A DNA stretch of 59,507 bases from Pseudomonas guariconensis. Its GTDB lineage: Bacteria; Pseudomonadota; Gammaproteobacteria; Pseudomonadales; Pseudomonadaceae. Of this stretch, positions 16,360-25,316 are shown piece by piece. The stretch covers positions 1 through 59,507 of the forward strand of contig NZ_JAMYBK010000025.1 of assembly GCF_024127895.1 (NCBI RefSeq). The letters are read 5' to 3'. Both the position numbers and the translations under genes were made by a program. The notes below the pieces were generated by a model, which saw only the letters and a list, made by a program, of their open reading frames with translations, did not search any database and was not told the DNA's origin. Numbering within the stretch: position 1 is the stretch's first letter; each line of letters starts with the position of its first letter.

Positions 16360-17715
16360 GTGGCCTACGATTTTGATCTGTTCGTGATTGGCGCCGGTTC
16401 CGGCGGTGTGCGTGCGGCGCGCTTCGCTGCGGGCTTCGGCGCGAAGGTGGCGGTGGCCGAGAGCCGCTACTTGGGGGGGACCTGTGTCAACGTCGGTTGC
16501 GTGCCGAAGAAGCTGCTGGTCTACGGCGCCCATGTGGCCGACGAGCTCGAGCAGGCCGCAGGCTTCGGCTGGACCCTGGAAGAGGGGCATTTCGACTGGG
16601 GCACGCTGATCGCCAACAAGAACCGCGAGATCGAGCGGCTCAATGGCATCTACCGCAACCTGCTGGTCAACAGCGGCGTGACCCTGCTGCAAGGCCATGC
16701 GCGCCTGACCGGCGCCCATGAGGTCGAAGTCGAGGGCCAGCGCTATACCGCCGAGCACATCCTCATCGCCACCGGCGGCTGGCCGCAGGTGCCGGACATC
16801 CCGGGCAAGGAACTGGCGATCACCTCCAACGAGGCCTTCTACCTCAAGGCGCTGCCACGGCGCATCCTGGTGGTCGGTGGCGGCTACATCGCGGTGGAGT
16901 TCGCCGGTATCTTCCAGGGGCTGGGCGCCAGTACCACCTTGCTGTATCGCGGCGACCTGTTCCTGCGGGGCTTCGACGGCTCGGTGCGGAGCCACCTGAA
17001 GGAAGAGCTGGAAAAGCGCGGCCTGGACCTGCAGTTCAACAGTGACATCCAGCGCATCGACCAGCAGGACGATGGCAGCCTCAAAGCCACTCTCAAGGAC
17101 GGTCGCGAACTGGTCGCCGATTGCGTGTTCTATGCCACCGGCCGCCGCCCGATGCTCGACGACCTGGGCCTGGAGAACACCGGCGTTGAGCTCGACACAC
17201 GCGGCTTCATCCGCGTCGATGAGCAGTACCAGACCACCGAGCCATCGATTCTCGCCATCGGCGATGTGATCGGCCGTGTCCAGCTCACCCCGGTGGCCCT
17301 GGCCGAAGGCATGGCCGTGGCGCGCCGGTTGTTCAAGCCCGAGCAGTACCGCCCGGTGGATTACCAGAACATCCCCACCGCGGTGTTCAGCCAGCCGCCG
17401 ATCGGCACCGTGGGCCTGACCGAGGAGCAGGCGCTGGAGGCCGGGCACAAGGTGCAGATCTTCGAGAGCCGCTTCAGGCCGATGAAGCTGACCCTGACCG
17501 ACATCCAGGAGAAGACCCTGATGAAGCTGGTGGTCGATGCCGAGACCGACAAGGTCCTGGGATGCCACATGGTCGGGCCGGACGCCGGCGAGATCATCCA
17601 GGGCCTGGGCATCGCCCTCAAGGCCGGTGCGACCAAGCAGCAGTTCGACGAGACCATCGGCGTGCACCCGACGGCGGCCGAGGAGTTCGTGACCCTGCGT
17701 ACGCCTGCCCGCTGA
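16360..17715 (+). CDS. gor: Glutathione reductase
   Basis: The 451-residue flavoprotein contains GAGSGGVRAARFAAGFGAKV for FAD, the redox-active disulfide in GGTCVNVGCVPKK, NADPH-binding GGGYIAVEFAGIFQGLG, and the C-terminal HPTAAEE with the catalytic His. It keeps glutathione reduced with NADPH. The start is taken as GTG 16360 (VAYDFDLFVIG), which matches the length of the family; an ATG further upstream would read through the terminator of galU. This alternative start codon is worth noting. Confidence 0.94.
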   Translation: MAYDFDLFVIGAGSGGVRAARFAAGFGAKVAVAESRYLGGTCVNVGCVPKKLLVYGAHVADELEQAAGFGWTLEEGHFDWGTLIANKNREIERLNGIYRNLLVNSGVTLLQGHARLTGAHEVEVEGQRYTAEHILIATGGWPQVPDIPGKELAITSNEAFYLKALPRRILVVGGGYIAVEFAGIFQGLGASTTLLYRGDLFLRGFDGSVRSHLKEELEKRGLDLQFNSDIQRIDQQDDGSLKATLKDGRELVADCVFYATGRRPMLDDLGLENTGVELDTRGFIRVDEQYQTTEPSILAIGDVIGRVQLTPVALAEGMAVARRLFKPEQYRPVDYQNIPTAVFSQPPIGTVGLTEEQALEAGHKVQIFESRFRPMKLTLTDIQEKTLMKLVVDAETDKVLGCHMVGPDAGEIIQGLGIALKAGATKQQFDETIGVHPTAAEEFVTLRTPAR

Positions 17716-17729
17716 CCTGCAATGCCTAT

Positions 17730-17805
17730 TCGCGGGCTTGCCCCGATGCTCTGGCAGTTGGGGCCGCTTTGCGCCCCATCGCGGGCAAGCCCGCTCCCAC
17801 AGGGG
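17730..17805. repeat. REP palindrome pair
   Basis: An inverted pair, GCGGGCTTGCCCCGATG and CATCGCGGGCAAGCCCGC, followed by TCCCACAGGGGC, is the typical intergenic REP of P. putida-group genomes. It lies after gor. Confidence 0.75.
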
Positions 17806-17909
17806 CCGCGTAAAGCCCCTATCAGTTCTCTGCGTGACAGCGCAGCCCAAAGACTGGGTAATCTCCCACAGGTACGAGTCGTACCCTAGATGACGCGGTT
17901 TGCAGGGAC

Positions 17910-17952
17910 TCTGTGGGAGCCGGCTTGCCGGCGATGGGCTGCAAAGCAGCCC
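17910..17952. repeat. REP element with terminator-like hairpin
   Basis: CTGTGGGAGCCGGCTTGCCG plus GCGATGGGCTGCAAAGCAGCCC combines a REP head with the recurring GGGCTGC/GCAGCCC hairpin. The same combination occurs in part at 49257-49291. Confidence 0.7.
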
Positions 17953-18021
17953 AGCTGTTTGACTGACAGCCCCGCGCAATCCTTTGCTCAGCTCGAACCC
18001 TTCTATTAATAAACCCCGGTT

Positions 18022-18058
18022 ATAGCCAAAACCAATCAGCAGCATGAGGTTTGCCAAT
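18022..18058 (+). promoter_or_regulatory. Candidate OxyR binding site upstream of ahpC
   Basis: Four tetranucleotides spaced by exactly seven bases, ATAG, CAAT, ATGA and CAAT, follow the OxyR layout ATAG-N7-CTAT-N7-ATAG-N7-CTAT with four mismatches in sixteen positions. The site lies 73 bases before the ahpC start and next to a plausible -35 position with TAGGAT at 18082-18087 as -10. OxyR activation of ahpC is established in Pseudomonas; this exact site is my inference. Confidence 0.5.
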
Positions 18059-18130
18059 GAGCCTTTCCCGGTTCCATTGGTTAGGATTCTCTCCGTCAAC
18101 GATTTTCAACCCCATGAAGGAGCGTCTCTC

Positions 18131-18694
18131 ATGCCTATCATCAACAGCCAGGTCAAACCGTTCAACGCCACTGCCTACCACAACGGCGAGTTCGTCGAGG
18201 TGAGCGAAGCCGACCTCAAGGGCAAGTGGTCCGTCGTGTTCTTCTACCCAGCCGACTTCACCTTCGTCTGCCCGACCGAGCTGGGCGACCTGGCCGACAA
18301 CTACGAAGAGTTCCAGAAACTCGGCGTGGAAATCTACGGCGTGTCCACCGACACCCACTTCACCCACAAGGCCTGGCACGACACTTCGGAAACCATCGGC
18401 AAGATCAAGTACCCGCTGATCGGTGACCCGACCCACGCCATCGCCCGCAACTTCGACGTACTGATCGAGGAAGCCGGCCTGGCCGACCGCGGTACCTTCG
18501 TGATCAACCCCGAAGGCCAGATCAAGATCGTCGAGATCAACGACGGTGGTGTAGGCCGTGACGCCAGCGAGCTGCTGCGCAAGGTCAAGGCTGCCCAGTA
18601 CGTCGCCGCCCACCCGGGTGAAGTCTGCCCGGCCAAGTGGAAAGAAGGCGAGGCCACCCTGGCCCCTTCGCTGGACCTGGTCGGCAAGATCTAA
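18131..18694 (+). CDS. ahpC: Alkyl hydroperoxide reductase peroxiredoxin subunit
   Basis: The 187-residue 2-Cys peroxiredoxin starts MPIINSQVKPFNATAYHNG and has peroxidatic Cys47 in FYPADFTFVCPTE and resolving Cys166 in HPGEVCPAKW. It reduces hydrogen peroxide and organic peroxides in the cytoplasm and is recycled by AhpF encoded next. An AAGGAG site precedes ATG 18131. A terminator-like attenuator lies between ahpC and ahpF, fitting the much higher need for AhpC. Confidence 0.97.
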   Translation: MPIINSQVKPFNATAYHNGEFVEVSEADLKGKWSVVFFYPADFTFVCPTELGDLADNYEEFQKLGVEIYGVSTDTHFTHKAWHDTSETIGKIKYPLIGDPTHAIARNFDVLIEEAGLADRGTFVINPEGQIKIVEINDGGVGRDASELLRKVKAAQYVAAHPGEVCPAKWKEGEATLAPSLDLVGKI

Positions 18695-18756
18695 GACCGT
18701 GCGCCAGCCGCGGGCGGTGAGCAGCCGCCACACCTGAAGCTGTCACCGCCCCGTCG

Positions 18757-18788
18757 AACGCCCGGGCGCACCTGCCTGGGCGTTTTTG
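18757..18788 (+). terminator. Terminator or attenuator between ahpC and ahpF
   Basis: ACGCCC (18758-18763) pairs with GGGCGT (18778-18783) and is followed by TTTTT. It should stop most transcripts after ahpC and let a fraction continue into ahpF. Confidence 0.75.
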
Positions 18789-18819
18789 TTTGAAGAGATT
18801 GAAAAAGGAAATCGCCCGT

Positions 18820-20382
18820 ATGTTGGACGCCACGCTTAAATCGCAACTCAAGGCCTACCTGGAGCGGGTCACCCAGCCGATCGAGATCGTCGCTTCCCTC
18901 GACGACGGCGCGAAGTCCCGCGAACTGCACGACCTGCTGGTGGAAATCGCCGGCCTGTCGAACCACATTACCCTGCGCGAGGACGGCACCGACGCCCGTC
19001 GTCCATCGTTCTCGCTCAACCGCCCCGGGGCCGATATCAGCCTGCGTTTCGCCGGCATCCCCATGGGCCATGAATTCACTTCCCTGGTGCTGGCCCTGCT
19101 GCAGGTCGGCGGCCACCCGTCCAAGGCCAGCGCAGAGGTGATCGAACAGATCCAGGCGCTCGAAGGTGAGTTCCTGTTCGAGACTTATTTCTCGCTGTCC
19201 TGCCAGAACTGCCCAGACGTGGTCCAGGCCCTGAACCTGATGGCGGTGCTCAACCCCAACGTGCGCCATGTCGCCATCGACGGCGCGCTGTTCCAGGACG
19301 AGGTCGAGGCACGCAAGGTCATGGCCGTGCCCAGCATCTACCTCAACGGCCAGGTCTTCGGCCAGGGCCGCATGGGCCTGGAGGAGATCCTTGGCAAGAT
19401 CGACACCAATGCCGGTGCCCGTCAGGCCGAGAAGATCAACGCCAAGGACGCCTTCGACGTGCTGGTGGTCGGCGGTGGCCCCGCTGGCGCCTCCGCCGCC
19501 ATCTACGCGGCGCGCAAGGGCATCCGCACCGGCGTTGCGGCCGAGCGCTTCGGCGGCCAGGTGCTCGACACCCTGGCCATCGAGAACTTCATCTCGGTGC
19601 AGGAGACCGAAGGGCCCAAGCTGGCTACCGCGCTGGAAGAGCACGTCAAGCAATACGACGTCGACATCATGAACCTGCAGCGCGGCGAAGCGCTCATCCC
19701 GGCCACCGATGGTGGCCTGCACGAAGTGCGCCTGGCCGGTGGTGCCTCGCTCAAGGCCAAGACCGTGATCCTGGCTACCGGTGCCCGTTGGCGCGAGATG
19801 AACGTGCCGGGCGAGCAGGAGTACCGCGCCCGTGGCGTGGCCTACTGCCCGCACTGCGACGGCCCGCTGTTCAAGGGCAAGCGCGTGGCGGTGATCGGCG
19901 GTGGCAACTCGGGCGTGGAAGCGGCCATCGACCTGGCCGGCATCGTCGCCCAGGTGACCCTGATCGAGTTCGACAGCCAGCTGCGCGCCGACGCGGTGCT
20001 GCAGCGCAAGCTGCACAGCCTGCCGAACGTCAAGGTGATCACCAGCGCACTGACCACCGAGGTGCTGGGGGATGGCGAGAAGGTCAACGGCCTGCGCTAC
20101 AAGGACCGCACCAGCGACGAGCTGCATGAGCTGGCGCTGGAAGGCATCTTCGTGCAGATCGGCCTGCTGCCGAACACCGACTGGCTCAAGGGCACCGTCG
20201 AGCTGTCGCCGCGTGGCGAGATCATCGTCGATGCCAAGGGCCAGACCAACATCCCCGGCGTGTTCGCTGCCGGTGACGTGACCACGGTGCCCTACAAGCA
20301 GATCGTCATCGCCGTGGGCGAGGGCGCCAAGGCCTCCCTGGCAGCCTTCGATCACCTGATCCGGACCTCGGCACCGGCGTAA
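18820..20382 (+). CDS. ahpF: Alkyl hydroperoxide reductase flavoprotein subunit
   Basis: The 520-residue protein has an N-terminal double thioredoxin-like domain with CQNC (Cys128/Cys131) and a thioredoxin-reductase-like part with FAD site GGGPAGASAAIYAARKG, redox CPHC (Cys343/Cys346) and NAD site GGGNSGVEAAIDLAG. It passes electrons from NADH to AhpC. The start at 18820 gives MLDATLKSQLKAYLE, the family N-terminus; a longer frame adds only ten residues. Confidence 0.96.
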   Translation: MLDATLKSQLKAYLERVTQPIEIVASLDDGAKSRELHDLLVEIAGLSNHITLREDGTDARRPSFSLNRPGADISLRFAGIPMGHEFTSLVLALLQVGGHPSKASAEVIEQIQALEGEFLFETYFSLSCQNCPDVVQALNLMAVLNPNVRHVAIDGALFQDEVEARKVMAVPSIYLNGQVFGQGRMGLEEILGKIDTNAGARQAEKINAKDAFDVLVVGGGPAGASAAIYAARKGIRTGVAAERFGGQVLDTLAIENFISVQETEGPKLATALEEHVKQYDVDIMNLQRGEALIPATDGGLHEVRLAGGASLKAKTVILATGARWREMNVPGEQEYRARGVAYCPHCDGPLFKGKRVAVIGGGNSGVEAAIDLAGIVAQVTLIEFDSQLRADAVLQRKLHSLPNVKVITSALTTEVLGDGEKVNGLRYKDRTSDELHELALEGIFVQIGLLPNTDWLKGTVELSPRGEIIVDAKGQTNIPGVFAAGDVTTVPYKQIVIAVGEGAKASLAAFDHLIRTSAPA

Positions 20383-20390
20383 GCTTGTAG

Positions 20391-20425
20391 CGAACCCTTC
20401 GCGGCGGTCCGGCGCGAAGGGTTCG
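20391..20425. terminator. Perfect inverted repeat after ahpF
   Basis: Twelve-base arms CGAACCCTTCGC and GCGAAGGGTTCG with an eleven-base loop follow the ahpF stop by eight bases. There is no clear T-run, so it may act as a stabilising 3' hairpin as well. Confidence 0.6.
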
Positions 20426-20497
20426 TCACGCATGGCTCAAGTCAATCAGGTTCACCGGGTGTCTATGCTTAATCAGACACTTTCGGGAATCTCATCC

Positions 20498-20689
20498 ATG
20501 ACCCTGATCAGCCGCGAACCCTGGTGGTTCGAGCCACCCAAGCCCGGGCAGAAGGAGCAGGACCTGCACTGGGGCTACCTGGAAATCTACGCCGACGGGC
20601 GCACCGTATTCGTCGACCAGCGCCCCAGCGACCGGGAGCTGGCCGAACGCAAGAGTTGCCGCAACTTCCCCGACCCCGAACAGCCCTGA
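20498..20689 (+). CDS. Small conserved protein of unknown function
   Basis: The 63-residue product starts MTLISREPWWFEPPKPGQKEQDLHWGYLEIYADGR and ends in NFPDPEQP. It is rich in Trp, Pro and charged residues and shows no signal peptide. Its stop is one base from the end of the convergent yceH-like gene. A longer frame from 20432 exists but lacks support. Confidence 0.65.
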   Translation: MTLISREPWWFEPPKPGQKEQDLHWGYLEIYADGRTVFVDQRPSDRELAERKSCRNFPDPEQP

Positions 20690-20690
20690 C

Positions 20691-21338
20691 TCAGCCTTCG
20701 AGCTGGGCCAGGCGTGCCTCCAGTGCGGCGATCCGCGCCTCCAGCGCCTCGATGCGCTCCTCCGACACGTTGCTGGCGCCACTGCGCTCGCCGCCACCCT
20801 GCTGGCGCGCGGCGAGGATCGCCTCGATCTCCGCCGGGTCGCCCAGGGCATGGGTGTAGCGGTCCTCGCGCTGGCCGGGCTGGCGTGGCAAGTGCAAGGC
20901 CAAGCCGCGCGACACCAGGCGTTCGAGCTGATGCTGGACCTGGTCGATGTCTTCGAAGTCGTGCAGGCGGTTGCTGCGGGTCAGCAGTTCGTTGAGGGTC
21001 TGTGGCCCGCGCAGGAACATCAGCCCCATCAACACCAACTGCGCCGGTACCAGTTCCAGGCCCTTGTCCACCCGCTGCTCCCAACGGTCGGCGCGGCTGC
21101 CCATCTGCAGGCGGGTCATGCCTTGCCCTTCCAGGGCGCGCAGCGCCTGGCCGACCTGGCCGGGGGAGAGGTTCATCACCGGTTCCCGGCTGGTCTTCTG
21201 GTTACAGGCCAGGACCAGGGCGTTGAGGGTCAGCGGGTAGGTTTCCGGGCTGGTGGCCTGCTTTTCGATCAGCGAACCGAGCACGCGGATCTCGATGCTG
21301 TTGAAGCGGCCTTCGCCTGCGGTTTCGTGTTCTGACAT
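20691..21338 (-). CDS. YceH family protein (UPF0502, DUF480)
   Basis: The 215-residue product contains the family sequence IEIRVLGSLIEKQATSPETYPLTLNALVLACNQKTSREPV near the N-terminus, which forms a winged-helix domain, then a second such domain with LMLRGPQTLNELLTR-like sequence, and a C-terminal coiled coil (EERIEALEARIAALEARLAQLEG) of about 25 residues. The family is widespread and of uncertain function; a role in transcription control is suspected from the fold. The gene is convergent with the small gene at 20498-20689. Confidence 0.85.
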   Translation of the reverse strand: MSEHETAGEGRFNSIEIRVLGSLIEKQATSPETYPLTLNALVLACNQKTSREPVMNLSPGQVGQALRALEGQGMTRLQMGSRADRWEQRVDKGLELVPAQLVLMGLMFLRGPQTLNELLTRSNRLHDFEDIDQVQHQLERLVSRGLALHLPRQPGQREDRYTHALGDPAEIEAILAARQQGGGERSGASNVSEERIEALEARIAALEARLAQLEG

Positions 21339-21469
21339 GGCCCTGTCTCATTGCGAGGAAAAGGCCACTAGCCTAGGTAAAGCGCTGGGCTTAATCAATC
21401 GGGGGCGCCGATCTCAAGAGCGGCGCGGGCTTTGGGGGAGCGGGCTTGTCGGGGTGCCGAACCGCCGCG

Positions 21470-21488
21470 AAGGGGCCGCAATGCGGCC
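21470..21488. terminator. Hairpin after sstT
   Basis: GGGGCCGC and GCGGCCCC pair around AAT just beyond the sstT stop codon on the minus strand. Confidence 0.5.
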
Positions 21489-21496
21489 CCGCTGAC

Positions 21497-22708
21497 TCAA
21501 GCGCTACGCCGCTCCTGCGCCTGGCACGCCGCCGCGGTGAACAGCACGTCGGTGGAGGAGTTGAGCGCGGTTTCCGCCGAGTCCTGCAGTACGCCGATGA
21601 TGAAACCGACCGCCACCACCTGCATGGCGATCTCGCTGGGGATGCCGAACAGGCTGCAGGCCAGCGGGATCAGCAGCAGCGAGCCACCGGCCACGCCCGA
21701 GGCGCCGCAGGCGCAGATCGCCGCCACCACGCTGAGCAGCACGGCGGTAGGCAGGTCCACGGGTATACCCAGGGTGTGCACGGCAGCCAGGGTCAGCACG
21801 GTGATGGTGATGGCGGCGCCGGCCATGTTGATGGTCGCACCCAGTGGGATCGACACCGAATAGGTGTCCTCATGCAGGCCGAGTTTTTCCGACAGCGCCA
21901 GGTTGACCGGGATGTTGGCTGCCGAGCTGCGGGTGAAGAACGCCGTGATGCCGCTTTCGCGCAGGCACAGCAGCACCAGCGGATAGGGGTTGCGACGGAT
22001 CTTCCAGAAGACGATCAGCGGGTTGACCACCAGGGCCACGAACAGCATGCAGCCGATCAGCACGGCCAGCAGGTGCAGGTAGCCGAGCAGGGCATCCAGG
22101 CCGGACTGGGCCAGGGTCGAGCTGACCAGGCCGAAGATGCCGAGCGGGGCGAAGCGGATCACCACGCGCACGATCAGGGTGACGCCGTTGGACAGGTCCT
22201 CGACCACGGTACGGGTGGTCTGCCCGGCGTGGCGGATGGCCACGCCCAGGCCGATGGCCCAGGCCAGGATACCGATGAAGTTGGCATTGAGCAGGGCATT
22301 GACCGGGTTGTCGACGGCGCTCAATAGCAGGCCCTGGAGGACTTCGCCGATGCCGCCGGGGGCGCTGAGCGAGGCTTCGCCGGTGCTCAGCACCAGGTTC
22401 GAGGGGAACAGCATGCTGGCGACTACGGCCACCACCGCCGCGGCGAACGTGCCCAGCAGGTAGAGCCAGAGGATCGGGCGGATGTGGGTTTCCTGGCCGT
22501 GGCGGTGGTTGGCGATCGACGCCATGACCAGGATGAACACCAGCACCGGCGCCACGGCCTTGAGGGCGCTGACGAAGACCTTGCCGAGGAACGCAAGGTC
22601 ACGGGCTGCGGCCGGGGCGAGCAGGGCCAGGACGATACCGGCCACCAGGCCGATGCAGATCTGCGTTACCAGGCCGGTGCGGTTGATGAGGCGGAGGACG
22701 GGGGTCAT
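21497..22708 (-). CDS. sstT: Sodium:serine/threonine symporter
   Basis: The 403-residue membrane protein belongs to the dicarboxylate/amino acid:cation symporter family. It has about eight to nine hydrophobic segments, a re-entrant serine-rich loop ITAFFTRSSAANIPVNL and the sodium/substrate motif GATINMAGAAITITVLTLAA, matching SstT. It imports serine and threonine with sodium. The start at 22708 (MTPVLRLINRTGLVTQI) is the family start; a longer frame upstream lacks support. Confidence 0.9.
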   Translation of the reverse strand: MTPVLRLINRTGLVTQICIGLVAGIVLALLAPAAARDLAFLGKVFVSALKAVAPVLVFILVMASIANHRHGQETHIRPILWLYLLGTFAAAVVAVVASMLFPSNLVLSTGEASLSAPGGIGEVLQGLLLSAVDNPVNALLNANFIGILAWAIGLGVAIRHAGQTTRTVVEDLSNGVTLIVRVVIRFAPLGIFGLVSSTLAQSGLDALLGYLHLLAVLIGCMLFVALVVNPLIVFWKIRRNPYPLVLLCLRESGITAFFTRSSAANIPVNLALSEKLGLHEDTYSVSIPLGATINMAGAAITITVLTLAAVHTLGIPVDLPTAVLLSVVAAICACGASGVAGGSLLLIPLACSLFGIPSEIAMQVVAVGFIIGVLQDSAETALNSSTDVLFTAAACQAQERRSA

Positions 22709-22824
22709 GTGCAGCAGAATCTCGTTCTTGTAAAAACCGGCCACTCTACCACAGGCCTTGGCTGACCGGTGCTGCATGGCCGTGGGGGGGCGTTGCGCAA
22801 GGCGCCCTCATGACCCCGCCGAAG

Positions 22825-23718
22825 TCACCAATGAAACAATTCCCGCCGCGCCCCCTCGGTAATCGCCACGATCCCCGGGTGCTTCACCTTCCGCTCCACG
22901 GAAATGGCATAGAACGACTCGTGCACCGCCTCGGTCTGCCCGATCAGTTGCACGCCATACTGCCGGCACACTTCCTCGGCGATCACGCTGGGCGCGACGA
23001 AAATGCCACTGCCGGACTGGCCGAAGGCCTGCATCAGGGCGCTGTCGTCGAATTCGCCGACGATCCGCGGCTGCACCTGCTGCTCGGCCAGCCAGCGCAG
23101 CAGGCGGCTGCGCACCACGGTTTCCTGGCCGGGAACCAGCAGCGGTGCATCGTCCAGGCAAGCGGGAAACGGCCGGTCATGGCGGTGGGCCAGGGCAGGG
23201 GTGGCGAAGAAGCTAAGGCCGCATTCGCCGAGCTTCTGGCTGTAGCCCTTGATGTCCAGGTGGCTGGGCATCGGGCTGTCGGAAATCACCAGGTCCAGGC
23301 GCTGGATGGCCAGGTCGGCGAGCAGGCGTTCGAGCTTGTCTTCGCGGCAGTTGATGCGCAGCACGCTGTCCAGCTCCATGGTCGGCGCCAGCAGGCGATA
23401 GACGATGGACTTGGGGACCACGTCGGCCACGCCCACGCGGAACAGGATCTGCTCCTGGGGCCCGGCCCGCAGCATGGCTTCGAGCTCGCCGCCGATCTGG
23501 AACATCTGCTCGGCGTAGGCCAGGGCCTGGCGGCCGGTCTCGGTCAGCTCGAGCTGGCGGCCGACGCGCTGGAACAGCTCCAGGCCGTAGGTCTGCTCGA
23601 ACAGGCTGATCTGGCCGCTGATGGTCTGCGGGGTCAGGTTCAACTGTTCGCTGGCACGGGCGATGCTGCCGGTCCGGGCCACCACCCAGAAGTAATGAAG
23701 CTGGCGGTAATTGAGCAT
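22825..23718 (-). CDS. nhaR: LysR-family activator NhaR
   Basis: The 297-residue protein begins MLNYRQLHYFWVVARTGSIARASEQLNLTPQTISGQI, the winged-helix domain of NhaR, and has a normal LysR effector domain with the segment VVPKSIVYRLL. In enteric bacteria NhaR activates the sodium/proton antiporter gene in response to sodium. No nhaA is next to it here; the neighbour sstT is a sodium-coupled transporter, which could be a target. The gene is divergent from the small lipoprotein gene at 23854. Confidence 0.88.
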   Translation of the reverse strand: MLNYRQLHYFWVVARTGSIARASEQLNLTPQTISGQISLFEQTYGLELFQRVGRQLELTETGRQALAYAEQMFQIGGELEAMLRAGPQEQILFRVGVADVVPKSIVYRLLAPTMELDSVLRINCREDKLERLLADLAIQRLDLVISDSPMPSHLDIKGYSQKLGECGLSFFATPALAHRHDRPFPACLDDAPLLVPGQETVVRSRLLRWLAEQQVQPRIVGEFDDSALMQAFGQSGSGIFVAPSVIAEEVCRQYGVQLIGQTEAVHESFYAISVERKVKHPGIVAITEGARRELFHW

Positions 23719-23853
23719 CCTGGATGTCCAATGTTCGTAAAAGCCGAAGTATAACCGCCAAAAATACGAATTTTCCTGATGTATTGCGCTCTCTAGAATA
23801 CGACCCCATCAGGCGCCAGGGGCGCCAGCGTAATATCGACGAGCGAGGACTTC

Positions 23854-24093
23854 ATGCTGCAACTCAAATCCATCGGCACCCCCTTGGTGCTGGTTCTGGC
23901 ACTGTTCACCATGGCGGGCTGCGACCAGGCCGAGAAATCCGCCCAGCAGATGCTCGACCAGGCCGCCGAGTCGGCCAAGCAGGCCATCGACAAGACCAAC
24001 GACGCTGCCCAGCAGGCCCTGAGCGAAGCGCTCGGCTCCCAGGGCGAAAAGCCCCAGGCCGATGAAGGCCAGCGCAAGACCCAGGACATCTGA
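23854..24093 (+). CDS. Small lipoprotein with coiled-coil tail
   Basis: The 79-residue product has a signal peptide with lipobox MAGC (Cys24) followed by Asp, a residue that in many proteobacteria favours retention in the inner membrane. The mature part is a short Ala/Gln/Lys-rich helix with heptad character (QAEKSAQQMLDQAAESAKQA). Function unknown. It lies 25 bases upstream of the TerC gene and is probably cotranscribed with it. Confidence 0.75.
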   Translation: MLQLKSIGTPLVLVLALFTMAGCDQAEKSAQQMLDQAAESAKQAIDKTNDAAQQALSEALGSQGEKPQADEGQRKTQDI

Positions 24094-24118
24094 CCCAGAC
24101 CCGACTTAGGATCGACCA

Positions 24119-24871
24119 ATGGAATATTTGCTGGAACTCGCCGCAAGCCCTACCGCCTGGGTTGCCCTGGCCACTCTGGTGGCCATGGAGATCGTGCTGG
24201 GTATCGACAACCTGATCTTCATCTCCATCCTCACCAACAAGCTGCCCGAGGCCTACCGTTCCAAGGCGCGGCGCATCGGCATCAGCATGGCCCTGATCAT
24301 GCGCCTGGCGCTGCTTTCCACCGTGGCCTGGATCGTCCAGCTGACCGAGCCTGTGATCGATGTCTTCGGCCAGAGCTTCTCCTGGAAGGACATGATCCTG
24401 ATCGCCGGTGGCCTGTTCCTGTTGTGGAAGGCGACCAAGGAAATCCACGAGAACGTCGACCCGCGCGGCGCCAAGGAAGAAGCCAAGGCCGGTTCCACCG
24501 TGACCCTGGGCTTCGCCGCCGCCATCGGCCAGATCCTGCTGCTCGACATCGTCTTCTCGGTCGACAGCATCATCACTGCCGTGGGCATGACCGAGCACCT
24601 GCCGATCATGATCATCGCCGTGATCTGCGCTGTGGTGGTGATGCTGGTGGCCGCCGACCCGCTGGCCAAGTTCATCAACGACAACCCGACCGTGGTGATG
24701 CTGGCCCTAGGCTTCCTGATCATGATCGGCATGACCCTGATCGCCGAAGGCTTCGGTGCCCATGTGCCGAAAGGCTATGTGTATGCCGCGATGGCCTTCT
24801 CCACGGCGATCGAAGTGCTCAACATCCTGGCGCGCCGGGCGCGGGTGAAGCGCGAAGCCGCGCAAGGCTGA
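24119..24871 (+). CDS. TerC-family integral membrane protein
   Basis: The 250-residue protein has about seven transmembrane segments and the TerC signatures EIVLGIDNLIFISI near the N-terminus and LDIVFSVDSIITAVGM in the middle, whose acidic residues line a metal path. TerC/Alx/YkoY proteins are linked to manganese export or metallation of exported proteins and to tellurite resistance. A lipoprotein gene lies directly upstream. Confidence 0.88.
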   Translation: MEYLLELAASPTAWVALATLVAMEIVLGIDNLIFISILTNKLPEAYRSKARRIGISMALIMRLALLSTVAWIVQLTEPVIDVFGQSFSWKDMILIAGGLFLLWKATKEIHENVDPRGAKEEAKAGSTVTLGFAAAIGQILLLDIVFSVDSIITAVGMTEHLPIMIIAVICAVVVMLVAADPLAKFINDNPTVVMLALGFLIMIGMTLIAEGFGAHVPKGYVYAAMAFSTAIEVLNILARRARVKREAAQG

Positions 24872-24892
24872 GGGCTGGGGCCTTGTATAGCG

Positions 24893-24914
24893 AAAGGGCT
24901 GCGTTGCAGCCCTG
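24893..24914. terminator. Bidirectional hairpin between terC and a convergent small gene
   Basis: GGGCTGC and GCAGCCC pair around GTT. On the minus strand it is followed by TTTC and lies just downstream of the small membrane protein gene. Confidence 0.6.
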
Positions 24915-24925
24915 GGACTATCCGA

Positions 24926-25105
24926 TCAATGCGCACCCGCATGCCGCCGGGCACGACGCACCGGCTGTGGCTTGGGCTGGGCTTGGGGGGGCAGGTGGTG
25001 ATGGTGGGCGTGACGGCGCACGATGCGCAACACACCCCACAGCATGGCGGCTGCGACACTGAGCCACATACCTACCAGCATGAGGATTGCCATTGTCAGG
25101 CTCAT
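24926..25105 (-). CDS. Small single-pass membrane protein with histidine-rich tail
   Basis: The minus strand encodes 59 residues from ATG 25105. The start MSLTMAILMLVGMWLSVAAA is a hydrophobic helix, followed by the basic, His-rich segment RRHAHHHHLPPQ and a Pro/Arg tail ending HAGAH. A strong ribosome binding site, AAGGAGG, lies seven bases before the start, and a terminator follows the stop. I do not recognise a family. The histidine cluster next to a TerC-type gene suggests metal binding, which is only a guess. Confidence 0.65.
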   Translation of the reverse strand: MSLTMAILMLVGMWLSVAAAMLWGVLRIVRRHAHHHHLPPQAQPKPQPVRRARRHAGAH

Positions 25106-25316
25106 GTGTGCCTCCTTCTCTCAGGCGGGCTGCGCTCGCCTTCCAGACACTGCTTTAGTCTAGCGCGTTGCCCGTGACGTTCCATTGACCGAAGGTCTAT
25201 TCCCTTGGGCCGATTCGTTCCAAGCCGGTGCCGGGCTATACCCAAGCGCGTGCCCGGCCTATGATCGGTACCCATGGCCGGGCGCTGCCTGCCTGGCGTC
25301 GAACAAGCGAGTGTCC

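Larger units (their letters stand above)
17716..18130. other. Intergenic region with REP elements and the ahpC control region
   Basis: This gap contains two REP-type palindromes, a GGGCTGCAAAGCAGCCC hairpin and, nearest to ahpC, a candidate OxyR site. No protein gene is seen. Confidence 0.6.

Noticed and set aside
16234..18099. Long minus-strand open frame opposite gor (621 codons)
   Set aside because: It runs through the gor gene, a terminator and REP elements, and its composition is that of an antisense frame.
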